From: Fabrea salina
Taxonomy: Eukaryota; Ciliophora; Heterotrichea; Heterotrichida; Fabreidae
DNA: 64,000 nt
Assembly: GCA_022984795.1 (NCBI GenBank)
Contig: JALIHJ010000024.1
Location: 223,808 to 287,807, forward strand
Direction of reading: 5' to 3'
The notes below the pieces were generated by a model that was not told the DNA's origin, did no database searches, and worked only from the letters and a program-made list of their open reading frames with translations. Made by a program: the position numbers and the translations under genes. Positions 47,533 through 56,614 of this stretch are shown here, one piece after another (position 1 is the first letter of the stretch; each line of letters begins with the position of its first letter).

Positions 47533-49014
47533 TTATAGTTTAGTGCCTCCCATAAGCATTGCCTTGAACTCGTCAAAACTAACTTTGCCGTTGTTCTCTT
47601 GGTCTACTTCCTTAATCATTTCTTGGATCTGTTCAGGTTCTAAACTCTTGCCTGTTTTCAGCAAGGCAGACTTCAAGTTGTCTTCAGTCACGTACCCTGT
47701 GTTGTCTAGGTCGAAGTGGTTAAATGCATTCCACATTATTTGCTCGTTCAAGTCCATCTTTGAAGACAAAGTAGCTGCTATGAACTCAGAGTAGTTAATT
47801 CTCCCGTCTCCTTTGTAGTCTACGTTACCTATAATTTCCCTCACTTTGTTCCCCGCAATGTTGAACCCTGCTTTTTCCAAAGCTGCCTGCACTTCTTCCA
47901 GGGACAAGTAACCTGTGTTTGAAGTGTCGAACTCAAAAAAGGCGTTCTTCAAGTCTTGGATACTTTCGTAACTCAAGTGCTTAACTACAACTGACAAGGC
48001 TTCTTTTTGGAAACGCGAAGTTGCTTTGTAGTTCTGCAGACTCTCCAAAATGTTGAAGTCAATTGTGATCTGGTTAGCAGACTTGGCTTCTTTAAACCAG
48101 GGGTGGTTCAGGGCCTCTTCTGCACTCAACCGACTCTTGGGTTCGTAAACCATTAGTTTCTTGATCAGGTCCCGGGCATACGGCCCCACTGAAGTCCAGA
48201 CCCTTCCGTCCATCTTAACTTCTCCCCTTATGATTTTGTTGAAAATCTCAGAATGTGACTGTCCTGGAAAAGGCAAAGTGCCGCTTAGAATCACATACAT
48301 TATCACACCTGAACTCCACAAGTCACACTCAGGACCGTACCTCCCCTGAAGTACTTCTGGAGCTACGTAGTAGGGGGTCCCTACCATTGACTGCATCCTT
48401 TCCCCAAACTTGTCCCCAAACTTGTTGGAAAGTCCAAAGTCAACCAACTTGAGTTCTGAGTCTTCGTTTCTACTTAAAAACAAAAAGTTTTCTGGCTTCA
48501 GGTCTCTATGGGCAATTCCGTTTTTGTGGAGATGGTTTACTGCCCGAAGTATACTCCGCATTATAATAGAAGCCTCTTTTTCAGTGTACCTACCTTTTTC
48601 AACAATCCTTTCAAACAACTCCCCTCCGCTGCAGAGTTCCATAACTATGTGTAGGTACTTAGGGTCCTCGAAACTTTCGTACAGTTTAATTATGTTGGGG
48701 TGGTCCACTGTCTGGAGTATTTCTAGTTCTCTTTTAAGCATTTGCTGGTCTTTGGCCTTTTTGAGTTTCCTTTTGTCTATCGACTTAATGGCCACTTTTT
48801 GGTTCCGGTTGCTTTTGGGGTGGGCTCTCCGGACGTTACCGAAGTGTCCAGACCCCAGCACCTTTTCTAACGTGTAGAACTCTAAAATGTTTTGCTGAGA
48901 AGTACTTTCATGGACAGGTTTGCGGGACCCAAAAGTCCTTTTGATTACAGGGTCTTTGTTTTCCTCGTTAGTAGTTGCTTCTTTTGCAGCTTTTTTAGAA
49001 GTACAACTCCCCAT
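47533..49014 (-). CDS. calcium-dependent protein kinase (second copy)
   Basis: A 493-residue CDPK. MGSCTSKK at the N-terminus gives a myristoylation and palmitoylation signal. Kinase domain about 46-304: GSGHFGNV, VAIKSIDK, HRDLKPENF, DFGLSNKFG, GTPYYVAPEV. The four EF-hands after the junction are less uniform than in the first CDPK: DTSNTG, DYKGDG, DLDNTG and DQENNG, with an Asn or Lys in place of a usual Asp in some loops, so calcium affinity may differ. The two CDPKs are clearly separate paralogues rather than a recent duplicate, differing through the kinase domain. The gene follows the CTF-repeat gene on the same strand after 19 bases. Confidence 0.95.
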   Translation of the reverse strand: MGSCTSKKAAKEATTNEENKDPVIKRTFGSRKPVHESTSQQNILEFYTLEKVLGSGHFGNVRRAHPKSNRNQKVAIKSIDKRKLKKAKDQQMLKRELEILQTVDHPNIIKLYESFEDPKYLHIVMELCSGGELFERIVEKGRYTEKEASIIMRSILRAVNHLHKNGIAHRDLKPENFLFLSRNEDSELKLVDFGLSNKFGDKFGERMQSMVGTPYYVAPEVLQGRYGPECDLWSSGVIMYVILSGTLPFPGQSHSEIFNKIIRGEVKMDGRVWTSVGPYARDLIKKLMVYEPKSRLSAEEALNHPWFKEAKSANQITIDFNILESLQNYKATSRFQKEALSVVVKHLSYESIQDLKNAFFEFDTSNTGYLSLEEVQAALEKAGFNIAGNKVREIIGNVDYKGDGRINYSEFIAATLSSKMDLNEQIMWNAFNHFDLDNTGYVTEDNLKSALLKTGKSLEPEQIQEMIKEVDQENNGKVSFDEFKAMLMGGTKL

Positions 49015-49033
49015 TATTAATAAGTTACTTTAC

Positions 49034-50491
49034 TCAACGCCATTCGGGCTTGGAGGGCACTTGGTTGACACTCCTTTCTGCTTTGAGCATTGCCATGTTA
49101 CGAGCTATTTGTTTTACGTAAGAAGGAGCGTCAATAGTGTGTGGGGCGTGTGTGCATTGGGACAGTTCCTGTTGTTCTTGGCTTTCTTTGAACTCGAGTG
49201 CTTGTTTTTCTTTTTGGCGAGTCATTTCTTTGATCCGCTGTACATAAGAACTAGGGTCACCCATGAGGTTGAGGCGTGAACTCACATTTGAGTAAGACTT
49301 GTTTTGGCTGAAGTGGGGTCTGTGCAGTTCCTCAACTTGGTGTTCAGCCTCTTCCTTTTTCTGGTCGATTTTTTCTTGTTTGCGGAGTGGGTCTCCGTAG
49401 CACATTTCTTTGAAGCCTCTTGGCTTAGCAGACTTTCCACGTCTGGTTAGTTTAGGTTTGTGTAGGGGAGTTGAGTTAAGGGCCTGTTCTGCTTTGGACT
49501 TTTTCCTTTCTAGGAGTTCTTGGTTTCTTTCGTAAAAGTCTTTTTTCACTAGTTTTTTGCTCCTCTCGCACATCACAGAACCAGTAGGAGGTCTTTTGGA
49601 AGCTGCTTCCCTTTTTTCTTTCTTCATGAGTTCGTAAAGTGCTTGTCTCTCGAAAAAAGGACGCGAAGAAAAAGAGTCCCCAAACGACTTCACAGAAGCT
49701 GACTTAGAAACTGATTTGGACATTGACTTGGACATTGACCTAGAAGGGTTGACTTCTTCTTCGGGTTCAGCTTGTTTGGGTTTGTACAACCTTTCGAAAG
49801 GGTCTTCTTCCAAGTAAAGTTTTGCTGCTGACATTCCTTTGCGCAGTCCTCTTACTTTAGGAGCAAACGTGCAGCTGTCTTCGTGGAAGATTCTGAACCT
49901 AGGACTTAGGTTCTTCGTGGAGGACTCTAGTAAACGACTAGAAACACAACTGCTTTTAGGGTTCAGGCTGGGTTTAAAGGTGCACTGACTCAACTCAGCT
50001 TCTTGTTTGGCTTTTTCAAGTTCACTTTTGATTTTGAGTAAGTGCGAAACATCTTTCACTCTGTAAAGTCTACTAAACACTCTTTCCGAAACCTCAGCGT
50101 CCGTGTTGACTTTAGGTCTGAAAGTGCACTCTTCGAACTCTTTAAGTGCAGCTTGGCCCTGCAAACGTGCTTGGTTGTAGGACCTGATGGACTCCCAGTA
50201 GTCTTGTCTCCTCAGGAAGTTCGAAGGCCTGTTGATGAACGTAGTGCTGCTTTGAGAAGTCATCATAGGTGGTCTTCTAGGTTCTTCTTCTGTCTGCAAG
50301 TACTCACTGTCGATGCTGTCGAAATTGCACTTCATTTCAGAGTTAGTTTCGATGTCTGATGTGTAAACCGTAAAAGGCCTTTCGGGAGTTTGGCAGTTAC
50401 TGGCTACAGGCGAGTCTATTTTTTGCAGCAACTGTTCTTTAGAAATAAGTCCTTCTTTCAGTGACTTGACTAGTTCAGAAATCGAAGCCAT
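49034..50491 (-). CDS. ciliate CTFxP-repeat protein, probably cytoskeletal
   Basis: A 485-residue hydrophilic, basic protein with the repeating motif C-T-F-(R/K/A)-P-(K/S), seen as ECTFRPKVN, QCTFKPSLN, SCTFAPKV and a final QCTHAPHT. Similar 'CTFxPxIN' proteins of unknown role are abundant in ciliates and other flagellated protists; a cytoskeleton or basal-body location is often suggested but not shown here. A Ser/Lys run (SMSKSMSKSVSKSASVKS) lies near 250-270, and the C-terminal third is a charged helix. It stops with TGA, one of only two such stops in the window, with an in-frame TAA three codons later. Confidence 0.65.
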   Translation of the reverse strand: MASISELVKSLKEGLISKEQLLQKIDSPVASNCQTPERPFTVYTSDIETNSEMKCNFDSIDSEYLQTEEEPRRPPMMTSQSSTTFINRPSNFLRRQDYWESIRSYNQARLQGQAALKEFEECTFRPKVNTDAEVSERVFSRLYRVKDVSHLLKIKSELEKAKQEAELSQCTFKPSLNPKSSCVSSRLLESSTKNLSPRFRIFHEDSCTFAPKVRGLRKGMSAAKLYLEEDPFERLYKPKQAEPEEEVNPSRSMSKSMSKSVSKSASVKSFGDSFSSRPFFERQALYELMKKEKREAASKRPPTGSVMCERSKKLVKKDFYERNQELLERKKSKAEQALNSTPLHKPKLTRRGKSAKPRGFKEMCYGDPLRKQEKIDQKKEEAEHQVEELHRPHFSQNKSYSNVSSRLNLMGDPSSYVQRIKEMTRQKEKQALEFKESQEQQELSQCTHAPHTIDAPSYVKQIARNMAMLKAERSVNQVPSKPEWR

Positions 50492-50554
50492 TACTGAGAT
50501 TTAAATATTATAACATTAAGGCTTAAACAACAATCCGCCATAATAAAGATTTAA

Positions 50555-51076
50555 ATGTTCGAAAGCGAATCACCTAAGTCAGGAGTCTTTGAGACCCCCG
50601 CAATACTAAAAAGATGCCAAAAATCAGCTGCAACCCCTGTTTCCAAAATCAAGCCCCACCCTCCTCCTTCCCGTTCTTCACTCCACCAACAATACGAACC
50701 CCTCAAAAAGTTCTCTCCTAACTACGAAGAAGAGTATAATGTGCTTGTTTTTGGATTCAACTCTAACCAAAAAGATGCCATCACAAAAAAGTTCCAGTTC
50801 GGAAACATCAAAGAAATCATCGGAAGCAAAGGTAACTGGATGACCATAAAGTACTCTACCCAAAAAGAAGCTGAAAAAGCCCTAGCATACAACGGCCAAG
50901 TGTTGCTTGAAAACACAATGATTGGAGTCAAAACTGTTGAGTATATCCAGCGCGACCAATACATACCTCTCAACCACCAAGACACTGTTTTCGACTCCCA
51001 GTTCATCAAAAAAACTCCAAGACGGTTTGCTTCCTTTTGGGAAAACTTAATAATGTACTTGTTTAACTTGGATTAG
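50555..51076 (+). CDS. NUP35: nucleoporin NUP35/NUP53-like
   Basis: A 173-residue protein. After a Pro/Ser/Lys-rich start it has one MPPN (RRM-like) domain at about 58-135: YNVLVFGFNSNQ, GSKGNWMTIKYST, ALAYNGQVL and NTMIGVKTV, the last being the family's 'xMIGVxP' strand. The final residues form an amphipathic helix with aromatics (FWENLIMYLFNLD), as in the C-terminal membrane-binding helix of Nup53/35. It would link the inner ring of the nuclear pore to the nuclear envelope. It is about half the size of yeast and animal homologues, lacking most of their flexible tails. It is 63 bases from the divergent CTF-repeat gene and 28 bases before the CNNM-type gene. Confidence 0.88.
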   Translation: MFESESPKSGVFETPAILKRCQKSAATPVSKIKPHPPPSRSSLHQQYEPLKKFSPNYEEEYNVLVFGFNSNQKDAITKKFQFGNIKEIIGSKGNWMTIKYSTQKEAEKALAYNGQVLLENTMIGVKTVEYIQRDQYIPLNHQDTVFDSQFIKKTPRRFASFWENLIMYLFNLD

Positions 51077-51104
51077 CTGGTTAACTTTCTGATATTAAAT
51101 TGAA

Positions 51105-52367
51105 ATGAGAAACTTAATAATCTTTGGGCTGCTAGTATGCTTGTGCAAGGCTGAAAGTGAAGAAGAACTGACTTGGGACTTGTACTTAGTTTACTCAATT
51201 ATCTCTACTTTTTTGGTGCTCTTCGCAGGTGCTATGTCTGGACTCACTGTGGGAATGATGTCCTTGGGCGACTTAGAACTCGAAATGAAAATAGTAGCAG
51301 GCACTCCTGAAGAACAAGTCCAGGCAAAAAGAGTCCTTCCAGTTGTCAACAAACACCACCAACTCCTAGTTACTTTGCTTCTAGCCAACGCTGTAGCCAT
51401 GGAAGCCCTTCCAATCTTTTTGGACAAAATGTTCCCTAGTTGGGCTGCAATCATTATTTCAACTACCCTAGTCTTGTTTTTCGGAGAAGTCATTCCTCAA
51501 GCCTTACTCATTGGCCCTAATCAGCTCCAAATAGCTAGTTCGCTCGTGCCCCTCGTGAAATTCGTCATGTGCTTTTTCTACCCCCTGGCCAAACCCATAG
51601 CAATTTTACTAGATGTTGTTCTAGGACACCATATGACTACTCGCTACAACGATGCAGACCTCAAAACTTTAGTAGACCTCCACGTGCAGTCTGAACTCCA
51701 GCAACACCTAGAAGCTACTTCTCAACAAAAACACGGCCTTATGCCCTGGCAAGCCAAAATCATACACGGAGCCATTGACCTTAAGGACGCAGAAGTAACT
51801 AGATTCATGACTTCTTCCAAACATATGTACTGCTTAAGCGAGGACACTGTCCTTAACTTCGAACTCCTGGATGACTTACTTCACAGTGGCTACTCCAGAG
51901 TACCTATTTACAGAGGCAAGCGAAGCAACATAACTGGAATTTTGCACGTCAAAAAGCTCATTACAGTTAACCCAGAGCAAAGCTTAACTATCAGAAGTAG
52001 TGCAGTCGAGTTGCGTGAACCCCTAAAAGTGAACCCTGACACTAACTTACTGGACCTTTTGTCCATGTTTAAGATGGGCAAGGGACACTTTGCACTAGTA
52101 ATAGACCCCAACTTCACAGAAGACATTCAAGGATTCATTACTTTAGAAGACGTCATTGAAGAGCTTGTGAGAGGAGACATACTTGACGAAGACGACTACG
52201 ATAGGGCCTGCAGAAAAATAGCCCACAAAGAGGTTCTTAAAGACTACTTGACCAGGTACGGGAATTCTTTCCGAGGAATTTCTAGGAGAAACACCACTTT
52301 TAACGACCGACTCAAAAAATTGCATTCTCTAGGAGAAAACAACGTATATCTGCGGTTAGAAGACTAA
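51105..52367 (+). CDS. CNNM/DUF21-CBS membrane protein
   Basis: A 420-residue protein with a signal peptide (MRNLIIFGLLVCLCKA), a DUF21 membrane domain of about four helices (about 26-185; core FAGAMSGLTVGMMSLG and FFGEVIPQALL) and a paired CBS domain (about 205-355; VPIYRGKRSNITGILHVKKL; GFITLEDVIEELV). This is the plan of animal CNNM, yeast MAM3 and plant DUF21-CBS proteins, which act in magnesium or other divalent-cation transport or its control. The CBS pair usually senses adenine nucleotides and Mg. It lacks a C-terminal cyclic-nucleotide-like domain. The next two small genes follow on the same strand after 15 and 5 bases. Confidence 0.9.
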   Translation: MRNLIIFGLLVCLCKAESEEELTWDLYLVYSIISTFLVLFAGAMSGLTVGMMSLGDLELEMKIVAGTPEEQVQAKRVLPVVNKHHQLLVTLLLANAVAMEALPIFLDKMFPSWAAIIISTTLVLFFGEVIPQALLIGPNQLQIASSLVPLVKFVMCFFYPLAKPIAILLDVVLGHHMTTRYNDADLKTLVDLHVQSELQQHLEATSQQKHGLMPWQAKIIHGAIDLKDAEVTRFMTSSKHMYCLSEDTVLNFELLDDLLHSGYSRVPIYRGKRSNITGILHVKKLITVNPEQSLTIRSSAVELREPLKVNPDTNLLDLLSMFKMGKGHFALVIDPNFTEDIQGFITLEDVIEELVRGDILDEDDYDRACRKIAHKEVLKDYLTRYGNSFRGISRRNTTFNDRLKKLHSLGENNVYLRLED

Positions 52368-52382
52368 GTAGTAACTGAGTTA

Positions 52383-52577
52383 ATGAACTGGTTAATAAAC
52401 ATGGAGTGGGAACACCGAGTACAAGACATGAGAAAACTAGGAGAGCATGCTGGAACTGAAACTGACGAAATCGACGAAGAAGCTTACTGGAAAGGCTTCA
52501 GGCAAGGGTGGGAAGAAGGGTGGACTCAAGGCCAAAGCGAGGGGCACCAAAAAGCTCTTGAAGTAAGCCCTAAGTAA
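52383..52577 (+). CDS. 64-residue acidic protein with Gly-repeat helix (Yae1-like motif)
   Basis: A small, charged protein starting MNWLINMEWEHR; the second Met at 52401 is also possible. The tail reads YWKGFRQGWEEGWTQGQSEG, a run of Gly spaced every four residues like the 'GYxxGxxxGxxxxxxxG' signature of Yae1/Lto1 proteins, which help deliver iron-sulphur clusters to ABCE1. The similarity is short and not enough for a firm call. It fills a gap that would be unusually long here if non-coding, and its reading frame ends 5 bases before the next ATG. Confidence 0.5.
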   Translation: MNWLINMEWEHRVQDMRKLGEHAGTETDEIDEEAYWKGFRQGWEEGWTQGQSEGHQKALEVSPK

Positions 52578-52582
52578 TAAAT

Positions 52583-53263
52583 ATGATAATTGAAAGAATA
52601 CTTGAAGCACTAAGAACTGACCCAAAGTACGCACCCATGCACAAAAAGCACCTCCACATCTACGACAGAATACAACAAACTCTAGTTAACTTTCCTAAGA
52701 AAAAACCCACTTTAGTCACTAGGCTTATACTGGCACGCCACAAGTTCTTAAAAAGCAAACCAAAACTGACCTGGGCCAAAAGTAAACTCTTTTTGTTGAG
52801 GCTGTATTTAAGCAAAAAGTACCAGAGCATACTTTTCAGAAGCTTCCACAGACAAAGAAGAGCTTACTGGGTAGTTTTGGGATTTTTTGGATTTCTTCTT
52901 GGAGACGCTTTTAGTTATGCAGAGTTGCTGCCTGGACACGTTCCTTGGGCTTTCCAGTTTAGAGTTAACCCTCATGTCCACTACTTACTGCCTTACATTC
53001 TAGAAGGCACTCATCACAAAAACATGCCTGACTACATGAAAAAGGACGACTTGGCCCAAAGCATGGAAAGACTCATGAACGAAGAAACCCTAGACACTCT
53101 GTCGTGGCTTACTCTGGGGTCTTACTTCGCAGCAATCCAGGAGTCAGAACTTAGTTTCTTGGCTTCCCACATGGCCCACCTCAAAGACCATAAAGTGGTA
53201 GGCGGCAACTCTCTGCAGCCTTTCGAGATGTCCGAAGCACCTAGTTTTTTCAGAAGTAGTTAA
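52583..53263 (+). CDS. 226-residue protein with one membrane helix, unknown
   Basis: A basic N-terminal half rich in Lys and Arg is followed by one hydrophobic helix at about 93-112 (AYWVVLGFFGFLLGDAF) and a C-terminal half with His-rich and acidic stretches. There is no signal peptide. The N-terminal basic helix could be a mitochondrial or membrane-proximal signal. No domain is recognised. Its TAA stop shares a TTAA with the convergent amino-acid transporter gene. Confidence 0.6.
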   Translation: MIIERILEALRTDPKYAPMHKKHLHIYDRIQQTLVNFPKKKPTLVTRLILARHKFLKSKPKLTWAKSKLFLLRLYLSKKYQSILFRSFHRQRRAYWVVLGFFGFLLGDAFSYAELLPGHVPWAFQFRVNPHVHYLLPYILEGTHHKNMPDYMKKDDLAQSMERLMNEETLDTLSWLTLGSYFAAIQESELSFLASHMAHLKDHKVVGGNSLQPFEMSEAPSFFRSS

Positions 53264-54702
53264 AGATAGATTATTAATTCTATGATTGAATAAAATAATA
53301 TTCCTATTGAAAATATAATAATCAACCATGATAGCCACACAGGTGAAAACTTGACGTCATAAGGCCCTTTCTGCGGAACCATAACTCTGGATCCAATGTG
53401 CATCAGTGGAATTGCAATTGGAACTAAATAGAACCCAAATAGCCCTGTTACAGTAATGATTACTCCCAAGTCTGACTCAATGAATGCAGCAAACAAAGGC
53501 AAACTAACACACAATACCCTAAAGCCCACTACCTTTTTCCTTTCAATCCTTTCTTGGGCAGAAGTTCCAAAGGTTATTGTAATCAGGTTGTCTGATAGAG
53601 GTATAGCCATTAGAGGAAAACTAGAAAACACATCTGCAGCTGGAAAAAGCACAATCAAGTACCCGATAATGTAAGCCCACCAGTAGCGTTCAGAGTAACC
53701 CCCTGTGTAGTCTTTGTAGTTGAGAGTCACTAAGGACTCAGGGCTATCCACTGCAGCTGGAACTATCAACCCCAGGGACAGGTAAAAGAACATACAGGTA
53801 GCTGTAACCATCATAATGATTCTTGGCAAACTCTTTTCCCTATCTTGCACAAACTCAATGATGGATGGAAGTTGCAGTTGGTAAACAAACGCAAAAAGTA
53901 TCGCAGAGAGTGCATTCGGAGCGTGTTCTGGGTTCATAGGACTTCCCATGTCCGGAGAATGTCCTCCTCCTCCGTCAATTTGGTCCTTAGTTATGATGAG
54001 TGCTAGAGCCGTAAAGATCACCATCGACATGATCAGGAACCTCATGAAAGTAAGAGTTACCTGCAGCCACTTCTGCTCTTGCATACCTTTGATTGTCAGA
54101 AACATCATTGCGCACCCATAGATGAGTAAGAAAGTCCAGTAATTGAACCTGCAGTCGTTTATGAAGCCATCCTGCTTGCTTATGTCGCAAGAAGAGGTAT
54201 ACAATGGGATGTTGGCAGCAAAGGACGACGCAAAAATCGAGGTGTAGGCCGTTTGTGCGCCTTGGAAGTAAAAGTACAGCATGAAGACATACAGGGCCCC
54301 ATGAACGTTCCCAAATATGATCCTCATAGATTCACTAACGTCAATGCGTCTATCCGTGATTTGAGGTGTGTAACTCTCCTTCAAAAGAATACTCCCTTCA
54401 CATTTCCTCCCCAAAAATAATTCCTTAAAAGAAGGTTTGTCGATTTTGTAGCCTTCTTCTCTCATCCGGAGAATGATTTCTGCCCTGCTCATAACTTCAA
54501 TTAGTTGGGCAGCTATAAAGTAACACACAAATGCTGTAAATATCATGTAGGCAGAACTAAACAGCCATCCTGCGTGGTGGAAAACGTAGGGTAAGGTCAA
54601 AAACCCTGCCCCAACAACAACATTTATGGAAAAGAAGTATCCCGTCCATAGAGTAAATGTTGTTTTAGGAGAACTTGACAATTGCGAGTAGCTTAGCGAC
54701 AT
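53260..54702 (-). CDS. amino-acid transporter of the AAAP (SLC36/38-like) family
   Basis: A 480-residue polytopic protein with about 11 membrane helices. The first contains INVVVGAGFLTLPYVF, the characteristic unwound first helix (GxGxLxLP) of AAAP/SLC38/36 transporters. A soluble insert of about 50 residues follows helix 2, and a cysteine-containing loop lies between helices 3 and 4. Later landmarks include LFAFVYQLQLPSIIEF and LFGFYLVPIAIPL. It probably carries neutral or cationic amino acids with protons or sodium across the plasma or lysosomal membrane; substrate cannot be told. It is the last gene of the dense core: upstream of its start begins a 748-base gap. Confidence 0.92.
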   Translation of the reverse strand: MSLSYSQLSSSPKTTFTLWTGYFFSINVVVGAGFLTLPYVFHHAGWLFSSAYMIFTAFVCYFIAAQLIEVMSRAEIILRMREEGYKIDKPSFKELFLGRKCEGSILLKESYTPQITDRRIDVSESMRIIFGNVHGALYVFMLYFYFQGAQTAYTSIFASSFAANIPLYTSSCDISKQDGFINDCRFNYWTFLLIYGCAMMFLTIKGMQEQKWLQVTLTFMRFLIMSMVIFTALALIITKDQIDGGGGHSPDMGSPMNPEHAPNALSAILFAFVYQLQLPSIIEFVQDREKSLPRIIMMVTATCMFFYLSLGLIVPAAVDSPESLVTLNYKDYTGGYSERYWWAYIIGYLIVLFPAADVFSSFPLMAIPLSDNLITITFGTSAQERIERKKVVGFRVLCVSLPLFAAFIESDLGVIITVTGLFGFYLVPIAIPLMHIGSRVMVPQKGPYDVKFSPVWLSWLIIIFSIGILFYSIIELIIYL

Positions 54703-55450
54703 TTTTTCACCTATTAACTATATAAAGTATATTACAAATAACAACTAACTTAGTTCTTTGACAACCCCAGCATATTTTTCTTGAGGTTGATGTCACTCAG
54801 GGAGTGCTATTAACTCAGCTAAAGAAGATTAGCTAGAGAAACACTGTCTGACAAGGCCTCCTGGCAGAACTGGATTTTTAGTACAAAGTTATCTCAAGAA
54901 GGGATCAAAGAGCAATGAAGAATTAGAATTTTATGGTTTCTGAGTTGTAAATCATCAATGCCTAGCTATGCATATATTCTGGGCTTTGAACTAGGCTTAA
55001 GTGTCTTAGAATTTTAGTCATTTCTTTGCTTTATTCTTTAAACCAGAACTTAGTGCTTATTCTAGGATGTGTTTCTGTCAGATAAGATGCTTCGTTGCAG
55101 TCATCTTGTGCTTGCTGAATAGAAGGCAGACTTTTAACTACTTATTTCAGAGGCCACTGCCTATTTATTTAACTAAAATAGTTCCTAGCACAGATTCTAA
55201 TCTCTGTAGGGTGCTTTATTTAATGTCTGATTATTGATGCTGTTCTAGCCTAAGTTACTCTAAAGTTGGAAGTTTCACACCTTAGAGGTTAACTAGAGGA
55301 ATAAGTAGAAGCTTTTGAATTCTTTAGCAACTCTTAGTTACAAGTTCACTGAAGAACTTCTCAATGAACTATAGTTAAAGTTGGTCTTTTATGAGGACTA
55401 ATTCTAGCTCGCTTCTTAAAGTGTTTTCCTCAAACTATTATGGTTGATAA
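54703..55450. other. 748-base non-coding gap at the core/subtelomere border
   Basis: AT-rich, with stops in all frames and no tRNA, intron-bearing exon or repeat that I can support. It marks a sharp fall in gene density. Promoters for the flanking transporter and WD40 genes must lie here. Confidence 0.6.
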
Positions 55451-56485
55451 ATGGAACCTAGGCTGATTGTGAGCGGAGGTGCTGATAAGACTATCAGAAT
55501 TTGGAAAGAACCAAAGAAATTATTCACATTTAAAAGAGTGGGTAAGCTCAGACCCATTCTGGAGGCACTTAAGTTTCTGAGTTACGAAGAGGTCATTGGA
55601 ATTGCAAGGGTTAACAAGCAATTCTATGAAGCCTCTTTCCATCCAGAAGTACGGAAATTGAGATTCAGAGAAACTAATATTCTAACAGGGCACTCTGAAT
55701 GTGTCTGGTCAGTTGCTGTGTCTCTTAAGAAAGGGATACTAGTGTCTAGTAGTAGCGATTCCACTATTCGAGTGTGGAATCTAGTTACTGGACAAGTAAC
55801 CCAAGTACTCAGGGGACATAGTGATTGGGTATGGTCTGTTGCCATTTCTGGCGATGGGAACTGGGTTGTGTCCGCGAGTAGAGACAACACACTTAGAGTG
55901 TGGAGTCTGGCTTCTGGACTAACCACTCGGGTACTCAAAGGCCATAGTCATGGCGTTAGGTCAGTGGCCATTTCTAGCAAGGATGAATACATTGTCTCTT
56001 GTAGTTTAGACAAGACACTTAGGGTGTGGAGCCTAACTACTGGAGAAGTGATTAGAGTCCTCCAAGGCCATAATAGTTGTGTCAGGTCAGTAGCTATTTC
56101 TAAGAGCGGCCTCTACATTGCCTCCGGCAGTGCTGATTCCACTGTTAGAGTGTGGAGTCTAGCTTCTGGAAAACTGATCAGAATCCTTGAAGGACATAAT
56201 AGTTCTATTTGCTCAGTTGTTATTTCAAGCAACGATAAATTTTTAGTATCCACGAGTGATGATGAAACCATTAGGGTGTGGAGTCTCACTTCCTGGAAAA
56301 CTACTCAAGTACTAGAAGGGCATACTGGATGGGTACTTTCAGTTGGCTTATCAAATGACGACAAGCACTTGGTGTCTGGAGGTGCTCAAGACAAGTCAGT
56401 GAGAGTTTGGGACCTCTCTACAGGTCAACAGATTCAAAAACTACAAGGCCATACTAGTCATGTATTTTCAGTTAACTTAATTTAA
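55451..56485 (+). CDS. WD40 propeller protein with F-box-like insert
   Basis: A 344-residue protein of seven closely similar WD40 repeats. The N-terminus begins mid-blade (RLIVSGGADKTIRIWKE) and the last repeat stops after its first strand (GHTSHVFSVNLI), so start and end together make one blade, the usual 'velcro' closure. Between them, residues about 33-77 (PILEALKFLSYEEVIGIARVN) form an F-box-like helical insert. That would make it a candidate substrate receptor of an SCF ubiquitin ligase, but the match is weak. Repeats differ by few residues (VRSVAIS, TLRVWSL, STVRVWSLASGK), so they are likely young. Part of it is a close DNA relative of the next gene. Confidence 0.8.
   Translation: MEPRLIVSGGADKTIRIWKEPKKLFTFKRVGKLRPILEALKFLSYEEVIGIARVNKQFYEASFHPEVRKLRFRETNILTGHSECVWSVAVSLKKGILVSSSSDSTIRVWNLVTGQVTQVLRGHSDWVWSVAISGDGNWVVSASRDNTLRVWSLASGLTTRVLKGHSHGVRSVAISSKDEYIVSCSLDKTLRVWSLTTGEVIRVLQGHNSCVRSVAISKSGLYIASGSADSTVRVWSLASGKLIRILEGHNSSICSVVISSNDKFLVSTSDDETIRVWSLTSWKTTQVLEGHTGWVLSVGLSNDDKHLVSGGAQDKSVRVWDLSTGQQIQKLQGHTSHVFSVNLI
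55688..55982 (+). repeat. WD40 direct repeat, copy 1
   Basis: This DNA is closely similar to 57239-57530, including the phrase for AVSLKKGILVSSS and the STIRVW repeat. It points to a recent duplication of the propeller part between two genes with different N-termini. Confidence 0.8.
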
Positions 56486-56614
56486 GTGATTAAGATTGTA
56501 ATAGATAGATAGTAAGGTTTAATAAGCCTTTGTCTTTTTGAATAAAAGTAAGGTAATCCTTCAAAGTTCTGAGTGCAGTTTTCAATTTGTCTTAGTGTTT
56601 CCTAGTCCATATTT

